A stretch of 64,000 nucleotides of DNA from Ottelia alismoides (GCA_037367405.1 JAZKJV010006933.1:186001-250000); one strand, 5' to 3'; shown: positions 30,851 through 44,384, numbered from the stretch's first letter. Notes: generated by a model from the letters alone, not told the origin. Made by a program: numbers and translations.

Positions 30851-31461
30851 CAATGCTTGGATATGAATGAAATATACTTCGTATGCATCTTTAAGTTAAT
30901 TAATGATATCTTTGATGATTTTTGACTTGTTTCAAGCAAAATAGTTTATACAACATGGTAAGGATATAAAGGACCAAATTTATAAGTATTTATTGTTGGA
31001 ATAATTACCACTATATCATGTATGGAATAGTTAGATGTGACTTAATTTCTACGCTAGCCAGCTTGACCTCAACTCGGCACATACTGAGTGTTAAGCTCAT
31101 AACATGTATTGTTACTCTTTTTCAAGGGAATATGAAGATTACGTTATTTACGCTTCAAGGGAGATTTCACCGTCTTCAAAAAGTAGAATCGGTACGGGAC
31201 TATTGTTGGGTCAGTTTGGAAAGATGTAATTATACCCACCGGAATAAGGAAATCGTAGATGTGATTTATCTAGTTTATTTACCTTTTGTTTTATTTAAGG
31301 AACTCTTGGACTCATGTCCATACTAATAGTATGGAAATGAAGTTTTTTAAGTCCATTATTTATTGATCTTATGTTATGATTAATGTTATGAGTAACGATC
31401 CCGAAATGTCCGCTGAGTTCTCGCTTCTGCATCATTCTCGGACGATCGGGTTTGTTACAAG

Positions 31462-31473
31462 TGGTATCAGAGC
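31462..31473 (+). promoter_or_regulatory. Primer-binding site of the gypsy element
   Basis: tggtatcagagc, two bases after the 5' LTR. It is complementary to initiator Met tRNA, the usual primer of plant chromoviruses. Confidence 0.9.
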
Positions 31474-31575
31474 AAGAGTTTCTTTGTGCATGAGATATCC
31501 GACCAAATCAATTTAGGTTTATTAGGTTCGAAAATCTAAGTATTCGATCGAACATTTCACAGTTCATCATTGCAG

Positions 31576-34424
31576 ATGGCCCATCATCGTGGGAATGAGG
31601 CGAACGGAGACCGCGAGTCTTCATCGACCCACGAGATGTCTATGGGCATGCAATGGTTGATAGCCACATGGTGCACAGCTTTTTTTTGGCTAGCTTAATT
31701 AGTACAAAATCCTCTATGGTACAACTTTCATATTTGAAGGTTGTACAAGATTTTTCTGATATTGTTCAGACAACTTTCCAAGTCTTACGCCTAAAAGAGA
31801 GATTGACTTTACTATTGATGTACGATCGAGTGCTAAAGTCATATTTAAAGCACCGTATAGGATGGCTCCTGCTGAGTTGGATGAGCTAAAAAAGTAGTTG
31901 CAATAACAATTAGATAAAGGTTCTTGAGACCAAGTGTTTCGCCTTGGGGTGCTCTCGTCTTATTTATTAAAAGAAGGACAAATCATTTAGGTTCTACATT
32001 GATTACATAGCCTTGAATAAAATCACCATAAAAAAATACATGCTATCTCGCATCGATGATCTATTATATCAACAGCAACAAGCAGTAGTGTTCTCCAAGA
32101 TTGACCTACAACATGGTTATATCAACTTAGGATTAGGAATGAAGACATATCAAAGACAACATTCAGGAAAAGATGCGGGCACTATGAATTCCTAGTGTTG
32201 CCTTTTGACCTCGCAAATGTACCTGTGCATTATGGAGTTGATGAATTTGGTATTCTGAGGATACCTGGACAAGTTTGCAATTGTCTTTATTGATGATATC
32301 TTAGTTTATTCACCTAATACGGAACAACACTGAGTGCATCTCATATTAGTTCTTGAGACATTACGACAACACCAGCTTTATGTCAAATTATCCAAGTGTG
32401 ACTTTTGGCCTTAGGAAGTTGCATTCCTTGGATATGTTGTGTCTAAGAAGGGTATTTCTGTGGACCCCACAATGGTAGATGTAGTTTTAAATTGGAGTCA
32501 ACCCAAGAATGTCTTAGAAATCCATATTTTTCTGGGATTGGCAGGATATTATAGAAGATTCATTCAGAATTTTTCCAGGATCTCCCTACCATTGACTCGA
32601 TTGTTGAGGAAGGATGTAAAACTTGAATGGTCAGAAAAGTGCCAACAAAGCTTTCAAGAGTTAAAGTAAAGATTGGTGTCTACTCCGGTACTCACGCTAC
32701 CATCGGGTAGTGGTGGATTTGTGGTCTACACTATTGTGTCAGGCTCTGGTTTGGGATGTGTCCTCATGCAGCAGGGAAAAGTTGTGACATACGTCTATCA
32801 GCAGTTGAAGGAAGTTGAAAGAAACTGCCTGACACATGATCTAGAGCTTGCAATAGTAGTTTTTACGCTAAAAATTTAGCATCATTATTTATATGAAGTG
32901 AAATTTGAGGTATTTTCTGATTACAAAAGTCTCAAGTATATATCTCGCAGAAGGAACTGAATATGAGACAAAGGAGATGGTTGGAGTTTCTATCATACTA
33001 TGATATTTCCATCGACTATCATACAGGAAAGGCGAATGCAGTCGTCAATGCTCTTAGCAAGAAATATGAAGGGAATCTCTCAAGTATGACATTGCAATGG
33101 TAGCTAATGAAAGATTTAGAGGAATGGAACCCTTTTATCAAAAGAAAAACTAGAGTTCTTATGGTTGGAATGAAGATCCACTCATCATTGGTAGATAAGG
33201 TTATCTTGGCTCAGAAGGATGATAATGACCTTCAAAAATTGATAATAACTTCTCAAAAAGAAGGATCTAATTTCTCAATCGGGGTAGATGGAGCATTGAG
33301 GTTCCGTAATAGACTGTGGGTTCCTGATAATAGCGAATTAAAACAAGAAATTCTTGAAGAGGCTTACAGGTTCATGTATACCATTCATCCCAGCACCAAA
33401 AAAATGTACAAAGACTTACAATGGAATTTTTGGTGGCTTAAGATGAAGAATGACATTGCAAAATTTGTGTCGGTATGCCTTATTTGTCAGCAAGTAAAGA
33501 TTGAGCAGCGGAAGCTTGTAGGTCCTCTACAATCACTAGAGATCTCCGAGTGGAAATGGGAGCATATCACTATGGATTTTTTAGCGGATTGTCAAAGACA
33601 AAGGGTTTCCTTGACACGATTTGGGTAATTGTTGATCATCAAACGAAGTCAGCACAACACATTTCTTATCAATCAGATTGGATCAATCTACAGAGAGCCT
33701 TGCATTGTATGTGAATAAGATAGTGAAATTGCATGGTATTCCAGTATCGATCGTGTTAGACAGAGACACGAGATATACCTCTTGGTTATGGAAAAAGCAT
33801 GCAGGATGCTTTGGGTACAAGTTTGAAGTTCAGCACATCATTTCATCCTCAGACTGAGGGACAATATGAAAGAACAATACAGACATTAGAAGACATGTTG
33901 AGAGCTTGTGCCCTAGACTTTGCTGGAAATTGGGATAGACATTTGCCTTTGATTGGATTTACATATAATAATATCTATCATGCAAGCATTAAGATGACTC
34001 CTTTTCAAGCGTTATACGGTCAACCTTGTAGATCCCCATTGTGTTGGAGCGATGTTCAGGAAAAATACGTATTGAGACATGAATTAGTCCAAGCTTGTAC
34101 GACAGTGTGGAGGTAATTCAGAAGAGATTTTTAGCCGCTCAAAGTAGACAAAAGTCTTATTCTGATCATCGAAGGCGGGAATTGAATTTTGAGGTAGGTG
34201 ACCATGTGTTCTAAAAGATTTCTCCTACCAAGGGAGTAGTGTGATTTGGCAAAAAAAAGGGAAAATTGAGTCCTAGATATGTGGGACCTTTCGAGATAAT
34301 AAATAAAGTGGGATAAGTAGCATATCAGGTTGCTATTCCACCTCATGATTCCAAGTTACATGATGTTTTTCATGTATCATTGCTAAAGAAGTATCATCCT
34401 AACCCATCGCACCTGATCGAGATA
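31576..34424 (+). pseudogene. Gypsy chromovirus pol remnant
   Basis: A gag start (MAHHRGNEANGDRESSS) is followed within about 200 bases by reverse transcriptase, so most of gag and the protease are deleted. RT shows [22 protein letters not shown] and [10 protein letters not shown] (near 32290). RNase H shows [17 protein letters not shown]. The integrase HHCC region includes IHPSTKKMYKDL and CLICQQVKIEQRK (33390-33500). The integrase core then runs to a SPRYVGPFEI and HDVFHVSLLKKYHPNP stretch before the chromodomain position. Frameshifts and stops are frequent. Homology ends abruptly at about 34424, where an inverted segment begins. Confidence 0.9.
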
Positions 34425-35697
34425 TTCAACTATTCTTTAATTTTCATAAATCTTTACACTAGTCTCCATGTGAAGATTGAATAAAGGTATAATATAACGA
34501 TTCCATATACAACCCCTTTTTTATCTGATAAGTTGACTCAAACACATAATAGGGAAGTGAAAACATACATATATATATATTCTTTTTTTCCATTTTTATA
34601 CGTAGATTACCATTACATTACTATTGCATCGGAAAATAACAATACATATGTCAATAGCGTTACATCAATGAAATTCAATACTAAGGAAATTATATGCATT
34701 AAGAAAGTGCTTGTCTAACAAATATCACAACCATAACAAAAGTGTGATCATCAATTACATACATTATTATAAATTCGACAATAAGATTGAAGTCTTGATA
34801 ATTTTAATTACTATTATCTAGATAATGTTGGGGGAAGAATTGCATTCATATATTTGCCAATAATCGATGACAAAGTTATGTAGAGATTCTCACATCCGAT
34901 CGGCTCTCCGATGTCAGAGTGAATTGGATAGCCCTACTGGGTTCTCCGGTTGAATCAATTCCCCTCATCGCAAGAAGCCGTCCTTATCCTAATGCAGTGA
35001 TGGTAATCAGTATAAATGATTGGAAGGCAATCATCAAGTCATTCTATAATGTCTCTAACCATGTGATGAGATGGGTGAATAGTAATCTGTGAGGAGAAAG
35101 TACCCTTGTGAATAGTAACCAGGGTTGGCCCAACCCTGCCCAACCCTGCAACCAAACAGGCCCTAAGGAATCGACACATACGTCTATAAATTATAGTTCT
35201 AAACTAAGGATCAACACAAAATATCATTTAACGATCGTATGTGTTCGGCACATACCTCGTCGACGCAAGAAATTCGTCGACCAAGATTCCACCAATCCGG
35301 ACCATTATTGGCGACGCCGTTGCTCCTCCAATTTCGTCGTATCAAACTCCAACGTTGATGAAGAGGTTGTCGATGTGGAATTCGAAAAAGGTATGACGAA
35401 AGAATGACATCGCCGGCTTCTCTCTCTCTCTCTCTCTCTAAACTCTCTCTCCCAAAGGCAATGTGAGGGGAAGTCATTGGAGTCCCATGGTATTTATAGG
35501 TACAATTCAATGAGATAAATAATAATAATAAATTGAACTTAATTAAGAGATAAAGAAATAATCAACTTGGGTTGTTGGCTATTTTATCTCTTTTTATCTT
35601 ATCTTGTATTATCTCAAAGATGATGTGATGGTGGTTATGTGATTTAGTTTTTATTTTAATCATTTTATTTTCCTCATAAAAAAACTCATCCGTAACA
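34425..35697 (-). repeat. Gypsy 3' LTR, first part, inverted
   Basis: This is the first part of the LTR (compare 28504-29323) in reverse orientation, starting tgttacggatgag at 35697 and reading leftward. It carries two segments absent from the 5' LTR: about 34890-34985, and about 35050-35165. The latter contains a ggcctgtttggttgc end like some Tourist-type MITEs. Confidence 0.85.
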
Positions 35698-35918
35698 ATC
35701 TGCCCTCCTTAAAGAAATTTTGTCCTCGAAATTTATACTGTAAAAAGTCACTTACAAAAGAGATGTGGATAGTGTTGACGTATTTCATCCTCCAATTACC
35801 AAGTCGCTTCTTCCCTCTGATGATGCTGCCAAAGTACTTTAATCATCGAAACTAGGCAGCGTCGCAACTGGTGTACCCTACAGTCAAGGATACACATAAT
35901 CTTTCTTCATACGTCAGG
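35698..35918 (-). pseudogene. Gypsy pol C-terminus and polypurine tract, inverted
   Basis: The minus strand reads a chromodomain-tail motif (KVLWQHHQREEATW, LEDEIRQHYPHLF) and then the purine tract aaggagggcagat just before the LTR start at 35697. The matching upstream pol is on the plus strand to the left. This piece therefore belongs to the same element and has been inverted together with 34425-35697. Confidence 0.85.
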
Positions 35919-36285
35919 CGATTGTGATTCAAATACTGATCATTGTATCATAAAATATTTCTTTAAAAGATGGTTTTATTTGTATCTAATGGATTAACAA
36001 GATTATACATCCCACATGTTAAAAATATATAGTTATGAAATCGTTTTTTTATTTCATTTATAACTCATTTCTTATATATAATTTGAATCACTTATTATTT
36101 TTTATCGAGCCAATTATTTTATACCGTGTATAATTAAATTAAGTCACAATCTTACTTGTCTAATGACGATGATAATTTTTGAAAACAACTTATCACTGCT
36201 TTAACAATTCAATTTATGTGCAATGCATATTAAGCAATGAAGTATCTATTAACGGAATATAGATTACAATTGAAAATTATCCATG

Positions 36286-36326
<41 letters not shown>

Positions 36327-37698
36327 ATTACGTGTATTAAATTGTAGAGGTATTGAAGATACCATGCTATTAAACATGAGTAAATTAAGATTGTTGGCAC
36401 CGACTCGAACTAAGGGGTCGTAAGGGCCTAAAGGGCCAATGCCTTCCGGGGGCGTAAGGCAAAAGATAAGTTCTCTACAGTTTTAGCTACACTTTCATGT
36501 TATGTATTGTTTATGGACCACATGTGCCTGCAGTAAACCATCAAAGCCATCAAAGACGCCTAAGAACTAACAATCAAGATCACTCTAAACATGAAAAATA
36601 TCATGGACATATGTGCAATATATGTTAATATTATGTGCATATATGCAATTATGTTACTGTGATGGACATATATTCAAGTTCTGTTAATGTTAAGTGCATG
36701 TGTGCAAGGGCATACATGCAATTTATGTTAAGGCTAAGGACATGTGTGCAATTATGCTAATGATATGGGCATACATGCAAATTTATGTTAAGGTTAAGGG
36801 TATGTGCGTAATTATGCTAATGATATGGGCATACATGGAAATTTATGTTAAGATAAGGTCAAGTATGTAATTATGGTATTGTTGTGGATATATGTGTAAG
36901 TTCTGTTAATGTTACGTGCATATGTGCAATTTATGTTAATGATGTGGGCATATGTGTAATTTAAGTTAATGTTAAGGGCATATGTGCAATATAAGTTAAT
37001 GTTAAACGTATATGTGCACTTATGTTAACATTGTGGACATACATGCAAATATGACAAACCTTAAGGGTATTTTCACAAGTATGTTATACAATGCTTGGAT
37101 ATGAAAGAAAAATACTTCGTAAGCATGTTTAAGTTAATTAATGACATTTATGATGATTTTTGACTTGTTATGCAAAATAGTTTATACAACATGGTAAGGA
37201 TATAGAGAACCAAATTTATAAGTCTTTATTGTTGGAATAATTACCATTATATTATGTACGAAATAGTTAGATGTGACTTAATTTCTACGCTAGCCGACTT
37301 GGCCACAACTCGGCACATATTGAGTGTTAAGCTTATAACATGTATTGTTACACTTTTTCAGGGGAACGTGAAGATTAAGTTATTTACGCTTCAAGGGAGA
37401 CTTTCACCGTCTTCAAAAAGTAGAATCCGTACGGGACTATAGTTGCGTCGAATTGGAAGGATGTCATTGTGTCCACTAGAATAAGGAAATCGTAGATGTG
37501 AGTCATCTAGTTTATTTATCTTTTATTTTATTTAAGGAACTCTTGGACTCATGTCCATATTAATAGTATAGAAATGAAGTTTTTTTTAAGTCCATTCCTT
37601 ATTACTCTTATGTTATGATTAATGCTATGAGTAACGATCGCGAAATGTTCGTTGAGTTCTCGCTTCCGCATCATTCTCGGGCGATCGGGTTCGTTACA
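35919..37698 (+). repeat. Gypsy 3' LTR, remainder
   Basis: A direct copy of 29324-31459, from cgattgtgattcaaatactg to gggttcgttaca, lacking the MITE. It ends next to an AC/TC microsatellite that blurs the target duplication. To its right copia F resumes. Confidence 0.88.
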
Positions 37699-37709
37699 CA
37701 CACACTCTC

Positions 37710-37851
37710 TCTCTCAATAGCAATCTCTGGTGGTTGATGCATGTAAAAATCATCTACTAGGCCATATATGAAGGATTTTCTTAACAACGAGCTGAAATAA
37801 AGGTCAATCCTTGATCATTGCAACTATAAGAATAATTTGAAGAGATGCATG
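37710..37851 (-). pseudogene. Copia element F, reverse transcriptase fragment
   Basis: The minus strand reads SFIYG, DDFYMHQPPEIAIE, aligning with [23 protein letters not shown] of element B. This is the piece of RT directly upstream of the part at about 28130-28500, which shows that the gypsy element (28504-37698) split copia F here. Confidence 0.8.
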
Positions 37852-38540
37852 TTGGGATGAAAATGGTCAGATATGGACACGAATATATGTGTTACCTTAT
37901 CCTTTTTGAAATTCAAATACGAATATGAATATCACACGAATGTGTAAAATGTAAAATCTATCCTCAACATACGAATAGGAATGCAAAACGAGTATTGATA
38001 ATTCATATAAGGATATTAGCAAAAAAATAAGAATTAATATGCGAACATTATACATGTCCAAATCTCTTAAAAGCTATAAGCATTTTAAGTTCGTAACAAT
38101 TTTCAATATGTAAAAGTATATTAACTGTTTTGGTAATAAACATGTGCATAAAAAATAACTAAATAATAAAAGAAAACGTAAATATAGATTTAATATTAAA
38201 TGAAAGCGTACCAAGCTTACATCTTTGTGCACCATATAAGTATAAGTATCATCCATAATTTGAACATTTGTATTCATATTCTTGTTCGTATTTGTATCCA
38301 TATATGTATCCTTAAAAAATGAATACTCGTATTAGCATCCTCGAAAATTTGAACATTCATATTCACATTCGTATTCGTCAACAATGATGATACTATATTC
38401 GTATTCGAATGATTGTTAAATATTTGTAATTGTATTCACATTCGTATTTGCCAGATCCCAGAAAATGGCACCCGTATCCTATATTTGAGGAATGTGGATA
38501 CAAACGGATAAGAAGACATTTGTATTCGTTTTCATCCATG
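37852..38540. mobile_element. hAT-type MITE
   Basis: 689 bp with ends ttgggatgaaaatgg and (complement) catggatgaaaacga. It is flanked by the perfect 8-bp duplication gatgcatg (37844-37851 and 38541-38548). Subterminal regions are full of tattcg and gaata motifs, the short repeats common in hAT ends. No transposase. Inserted in copia F. Confidence 0.88.
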
Positions 38541-39222
38541 GATGCATGTCTAACAACATGAGAAAAGGTGTTATAATAGCATATGTTGTGAGTTTGAGTA
38601 ATTCTTTTTTCAATCATTTTTTCTCTGTAGCATTCAATGCCTACTATTGGCTGGGTTTTACTGTTTGCAAACCACCATAGCTACATTATCTGGAGGTGAA
38701 ACCAAGGATCATGTTTTCCTATCATTTCTTCGATCATTGTTGATTTCCAACCATCATATCTCAGTGCCTCATGATTTGTTTTTGGAACCACTACCACTGA
38801 GAGAGCATGAAAGAACTATTTCTTCTCTAGTGATAGTCTGTCAAGAGTGTAGTAACTAATGGATGGGTATTTTTGTCTATTAGGGATATTGGTATGTCAG
38901 AGTCATGTATCAGTCCCTTCATGGGTACGTGGTGCAGGTTGTCAAACCTCCACGTAGGAATATCACTATTTGTGCCATCTGTAGAAATTAAGTAATCAGT
39001 ATGTACCATTGGTTTGGTAGAATGGAAAGGTAGTGAGGCAAACAAATTGTTCCCTGTAGGCTTTGTTCTCTTGGTATATACCTTATCAGGGTGAAAGAAA
39101 CAATTATATGCTCATGAGTTACAGGTCTCAAAATAGAAGAAGATAACAATACATCTTTCTCATATCTAAGCTCAGCATCATGACGTGAGTTCATGCATAA
39201 GTGGAGAGATAGTCCATGAGCA
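38541..39222 (-). pseudogene. Copia element F, linker and RT N-terminus
   Basis: The minus strand gives DIPISLIDKNTHP (in place of VPIALRKSKRSC), then HEALRYDGWKSTMIEEMIGKH aligning with HHEALQDSRWRLAMEEEMAAL, followed by a V-G-C-W-like site near 38640. Decayed, with stops. It follows the gag/protease part at 40150-41300, but the integrase between them is missing. Confidence 0.75.
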
Positions 39223-40147
39223 TGTTTTTTTTAGATAACAAAACTTATGCAGTTAACTTGTAGCTAGGACAGAAGCAGGAAAGTTACTGGACTAAGAACA
39301 AGTTCAAGCCTGAGGAGCTCAAGCTTAAGTGAAGAAGAAGCTAAGAAGCCCAAAGGAGTTCACAACTAAGGAACTCCAACTCAAGCTCAAGGAAGGATCT
39401 CAAGCTCAAGAAGAAGATGGTTGAGTTATGTGTTTTGTAATTGTCTTAGATTATAAAAGACCTCAAGGATCATGCATATTGCAATTCAGCCCTTTGACTT
39501 TGACTTTAAGGAAAAAGAGTCAAACTGATTGATCAACCACTTTACACTGATCATCACACAGGATCGATCAGCCTTGCTATCTTGACCGGTCACTATTTGA
39601 ATTATAATGGTTATATTCTAATCGGTCAACTTTGATCAATGATCGATCATCCAAATCCATATGATCGATCATTTGATTCCGATTAATCATCTTTGTATTT
39701 TGATCGATCATATTCCCTTTTAGGAAGGTTTTTGAAGGTAGTTTCATTCTTTTTTTGTTTCCAATAGTCACATTTCTGGATTCCTATAAACAGAATCCCA
39801 TACCTCATTTTACAACACACAACAAAGAGCAACTAGCTCTCATCTCTCTACTTTTCACTCTATACTCCAATAAAGATTCAAGAGCTATATTCTATAGCTT
39901 TCTTCATTTCAACAGCTTTGGTTCTCTGCATTCAATTCTTACGAGCATTTTTCTTACTCTGGCAAAACGTTTTAGTTTTGCCTCATATTCTTTATTGCAT
40001 ATTTACTTTGATATGTGGAGTATTGCCTGCAATAATGCACTTACTTCGGCCAATAGAGACCTCCTTTCATCGAAACTTCATCCAATCACCTTGCTAGTAA
40101 CTATATCGAAACACAAGGGAAATGGAGTCAAAAATGACATGACAATG
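39223..40147 (+). other. LTR-like block with GATCGATCA motifs
   Basis: About 0.9 kb interrupting copia F where integrase should be. It has at least four gatcgatca or gatcatca variants (39500-39710), a TATA-box-like cctataaa near 39785 followed by an amphipathic CT-rich stretch, and no coding homology. Together with possible TG and CA ends, this suggests a solo LTR, perhaps of a Maximus/SIRE-type copia. I could not fix the ends or a target duplication. Confidence 0.45.
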
Positions 40148-40149
40148 TA

Positions 40150-41300
40150 AATATTATTTTATCTGACAATTAAATAGCAACATAAGTCTAAAGTATGAAG
40201 CATGTGAAGCATTGGATAGTTTCATGTTGGGAGTAATCTAAACTCCCATGTGGCCTATCACTGGAGAATGATATACATCATTAACATAATCGACGAATCG
40301 TGCTAGATAAGATGTGTGCTATTTGGTGAAATTCTTGCTGGTTCCACGGATATTGAAGGAAGCACCTACTCGGCTATCCACTTTGCAGATGTCAAGAAGT
40401 AACAAGAACAATGCGAGTACTTGATAAGTTGGTAGATGACACATCAGTGACAAAGTTGGATAATATTGCAATAGATAATGAGGTGAATGAGGGAGAGAAC
40501 ATCACTTCCCTTAGTTGTGTCAATATATTCTTGTAAATCTGATCCTTGGACATCATTTTTTTCGATTTTATTGTATCATGTGGTGAAACCAATCCTATGT
40601 TTCTGCTAGTATGTGTCTTGTGTTTCTAATTCTCTAACAGTACATGCAATGTGTAAAAGGCCATTCATGACCTCCACTCTTTGCCTTTGCCATTACGTCT
40701 TCTACCTATAGTGGAGCCTCTACCACAGAGGAAATCATAGTGGAAGATGTCCATGAAGTAGTAGGGACAGTAATCCTATTACGCCTCCTCCATCAACTGT
40801 ATAATAGAAGTGGTGAGAAACTGATTATGACTTGACTCATATATCGGATCTAGGTCCACAAAAAAATCCCAACCATGAGCATGTTCATAATGTCTTCTTA
40901 CATGGAGGAAGATAGCTATGTAACTTTCCAAACATACCCTTCAAGTTTGCATTGATATGTATGAATATAATGATTATCTTGCTTTGTTAGATAAATATCA
41001 TGGTGAAATTAAAATTCATGATTTTATTCTTGACTTGAGAGCATGTTGTGGCTAAGATATGCCATATAATCTTTGATGTGCATTGATTCAAAACATCATT
41101 AACAATTTCCAAGGAGAGAGGTCCTATAAGACATACTTTTGCATAATCATTCTCTTGTTTCCGTGGATATATTTACTTTGGTTTTGTCAAAAGGATCGGG
41201 TTGAGTGATCATGTATTAGTTATTTAGGCTTTCTATCATGCTCATGAACTGCATGGCCTATAGATCATAGTTGGTTCCATCCATCTTACGAATATGATCA
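40150..41300 (-). pseudogene. Copia element F, gag and protease
   Basis: Minus-strand homology to element B: start of gag near 41290 (the KMDGTNYDL.AMQFMSMI region, tgctcatgaactgcatggcc on the plus strand), the middle of gag near 40900-41120, and a protease-region HSPITG-like site near 40245. No continuous frame remains. The 5' LTR of F is not recognisable in 41300-41504. Confidence 0.72.
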
Positions 41301-41504
41301 ATCAATCTTTATAGATTTGAATGATGGACTAATAATCTTTAGGATTTTCCATTGCAAAAAAATGGAATCAAGAAATAGATAAAACTACAAGGTTTGAAGT
41401 AAAAACTACAACCTTAACTTAAACATTAGACGCTAGCAATCAGCCATGAAATCAGTGGCGTTGTAGGGAATGGATTGTGTCAAGGCAGGGGCTAGCATTC
41501 CATG

Positions 41505-43824
41505 TGACATCTGGATCCAAATAATCCTTATCCGACCCAATTAAGGGCATGCATGATTAATTAATATTCAAATAATATTGAATGAACCTAGATTAATCTA
41601 CTGATCATAGATCAAAATTCGTTCAGTTTCGATCAATCAAAAGTTGATCTCATCATAATGTGTACCACCAGAAAAGCCATGACGCAAAATCTAAAATTGT
41701 AAAACAAACTGAGACCATCAGAGAATTTGACTCGACGAAATAAGACCAATGAAATCGACCATTTGTCAATCAGAGGTCGTTTGATAATTTAAAATTAGAA
41801 ATTTTAATAAAAAAATCAAGATCATATTTCATCAATTTCTATATCCATCTTGGATCAGAAAAGTATGAAATTTATATTGTATGATCATCATGCAAAGGCA
41901 ATTAAAATGAGATATTGTACACCAAAATCAGAAACTCGAGATGCGAATACGATCGACTTTGATATCTTAAATAAATGATAGAAATGATAGTTTAAAATTT
42001 TTAATTTTCTATATAGAGACTGTACAGACATCAGCTCCCTCCCATTTGGCCCCAATTTTTCCTTTCCACCACTTGGCTCCCCTTTCTCTCCCACCTGTCA
42101 AACACAAAAGGTCTCCAACCCCTTATTTATAACTCCCAAGGACCTTATTCCATTCTCAAATCCCCCGAATTCCCAACCCCTTTTTCTCTTTTATTTTTCC
42201 ATCGAAGGGCATCTCCAGCCTTCTCCACAGCTCTGCTGGAGTCTTGATATTTCTGGAGACTGTATATTGATGTCCAAGCAGTTGGAGCCTCTGCAGTAGA
42301 TGTAGCTCCCCAATTTGGAACCAACTACTGCTCCATTTGGAAGCTGCTGTATGCTACTCCAGAAGCTTGAAGCTATCGTCCCTCTCCCTTGTTGCTACGG
42401 ATCCAAGCAACCGGAGAAGCAACCAATTGTTGTTCCATTTGGAACTATTGCATCTAAAGATACAATCCCATCCCCTCCTCTTTGCTGTCATGCATGTACA
42501 AATCAACCATGCCCTTGCTGCCATACATGTAATTGCTACATTTTTAATCCTTATTTAAAGGTGACACTCGTGTATAGTTAAAATATGCTACTTTTGAAAT
42601 GTTGGATGAACTGTGACCAATTCAATAAAGTGTTGTAGTATTTCATACGTTAAAAATATATATAATTGAGATCTAAATTAGTGTCTATATAACTACAATA
42701 ATTTAATATTAACAAAAAACATTCTGATCTCTAAGTCCATTCTCATCAAGATGTATTTTTCAAAAGTGATAAAAAGAAGGACTTTTAAATTAACCATTTA
42801 AAATTATTTTAGCTTGAAAATGCTAATATGTTTGCTAATTTTATCAATATATAATGAATGAGATTAGTCAAGTATACTCAAGGTCATGGATACATCTAAG
42901 AATGTTGGTTTAGGCCTTTGATATCCCTTCCGTTCAGTGTAATATTCAAGGCAGGTGATGTGAAATTGATTGGAATTCAACTCATATGGATCAAGTTTCA
43001 TCTATTAAGCTAAAGAAGCATCTCCGTGCAAGCACTATCAAACTAGTTTAGGTCATGACGCTTGTTATTAGTAAGGTTAAAAGACATAATTCCAATTCCA
43101 ATTTGGGCCATTATTAAATTATGAAATTATTATATATGGAATTGGATTTGCCATCCAAAAGGGATTGGCGGCGCAGCTTGTTGCCCGTCTCCCAACAATT
43201 TCGTTGTAATTCGTTTTCTATTTGTTATGTCATACTCGTATATATGGATATATGGAAAATTATGGAGTGATTGGTGGTGAGGGGATTTTAATACATAATA
43301 GCTTGAAAATCAAATTTTTCATGTAATTAGCTTATTAAATTTAAATATCATAACCTATCTACTTGCTTTCTTTTGAAATCACCAAATTACATGTTATTTT
43401 TAATATGCTTGACTGTATTTGACAATTGTTGACATTCCTATTTTTTCTATCATGTATGATAGGCAAGATGTATGCATCACAATAGATTGACAGTTGACAC
43501 TGAGCTTCCACAGATACTATCGACGGTACATATGTTATAGTTTTTGTTCAGGATAATGTATGTTTTTCTTTCTCTTCCGTTACAGTTTGGGTACAATTAT
43601 CATTTTCTTATGTCACTTATGTATGTATACATATATGAAAATTAATGCAATGCAAATAGATGACACCTTTTGTTAGTTCTATAGTTGATTAGTTACATTG
43701 TGAATGTCTTTCCTGAATCGTGAAAAAATTTCCCAAAATTTCAGATATCCTAATGCGATCCATTGTGAATATAATACTTTGAGTGTTGTGTAAATGGGTA
43801 ACCCGGATCTGCAGGAGGGCGTTA
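41505..43824 (+). repeat. Gypsy element G, LTR copy 1 (2.3 kb)
   Basis: Begins tgacatctgg and ends near ggagggcgtta. It aligns along its length with 44385-46696, apart from large indels: copy 2 has about 420 bases (44810-45230) not in copy 1, and copy 1 has about 280 bases (42060-42340) not in copy 2. Short ORFs, including a cysteine-rich one at 42315, are not conserved between copies. Confidence 0.8.
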
Positions 43825-44384
43825 GCCTGTGTTGGTTGGGCCAGTTTTGTGGAGTGACTTAGTCCGAAAAAGTCTCTCACACCCATCTCAAGAGCGTAGT
43901 TTTGCAGTAGGCATATCTCTCTATTGGATTGCACTTCCACATAGAGGGTGAGATGAAAGAGTCTCTTAGGAGACTTCCTCACCGCTTGAGTTTTGATTAC
44001 TGCTCCGTCAGTAGGTCCTAGGGATGATTTATTATTGAGAGTTGATTACAGCTGAGTGGAGTTACAGATGAAAATCGACTAACTGAGCTTGGTACAGAAA
44101 TCATCAATCATCAAGGAGAAGCTAGTGGACATGTTGGGAACTTAGTTAGAATGTTTTATACTTTATCGCATGCCTACGGAGGCACGACAACCCTAGGGCA
44201 TTCTTCATGCCTCAGAATCATAGTGTGAAGTCATACGCATACTAAGACCACATACTATCCACTAAGCTTGAGAATTTGGCATAGGCAAAGTTCAGATCAG
44301 AGGCCTGTCATTCTAAATGCTAAGATCCATCAACATGATCTCTAAGTGATAAAAATTAATAACCTACATATTTATGACATCCAG
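43825..44384. other. Spacer between the two G LTRs
   Basis: 560 bases with no primer site, domain or repeat that I recognise. Too short to be a normal gypsy interior. Confidence 0.5.

Larger units (their letters stand above)
28504..31459 (+). repeat. Gypsy chromovirus, 5' LTR (about 3 kb)
   Basis: Begins tgtaccggatgag after the copia F flank and ends gggtttgttaca, followed by a primer site. It is 2956 bp including a MITE (29717-30047). It contains a GA microsatellite near 28755, a TA microsatellite near 29177, and degenerate repeats (30350-30850). The first 800 bases recur in inverted orientation at 34425-35697 and the rest recurs directly at 35919-37698. No protein is encoded. Long LTRs suit the Tekay/Del type of chromovirus, which is inference. 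Confidence 0.88.

Noticed and set aside
42315..42581. Cysteine-rich 88-residue ORF resembling a secreted peptide
   Set aside because: It lies inside a gypsy LTR, the second LTR copy does not conserve the frame, and it has no signal peptide.
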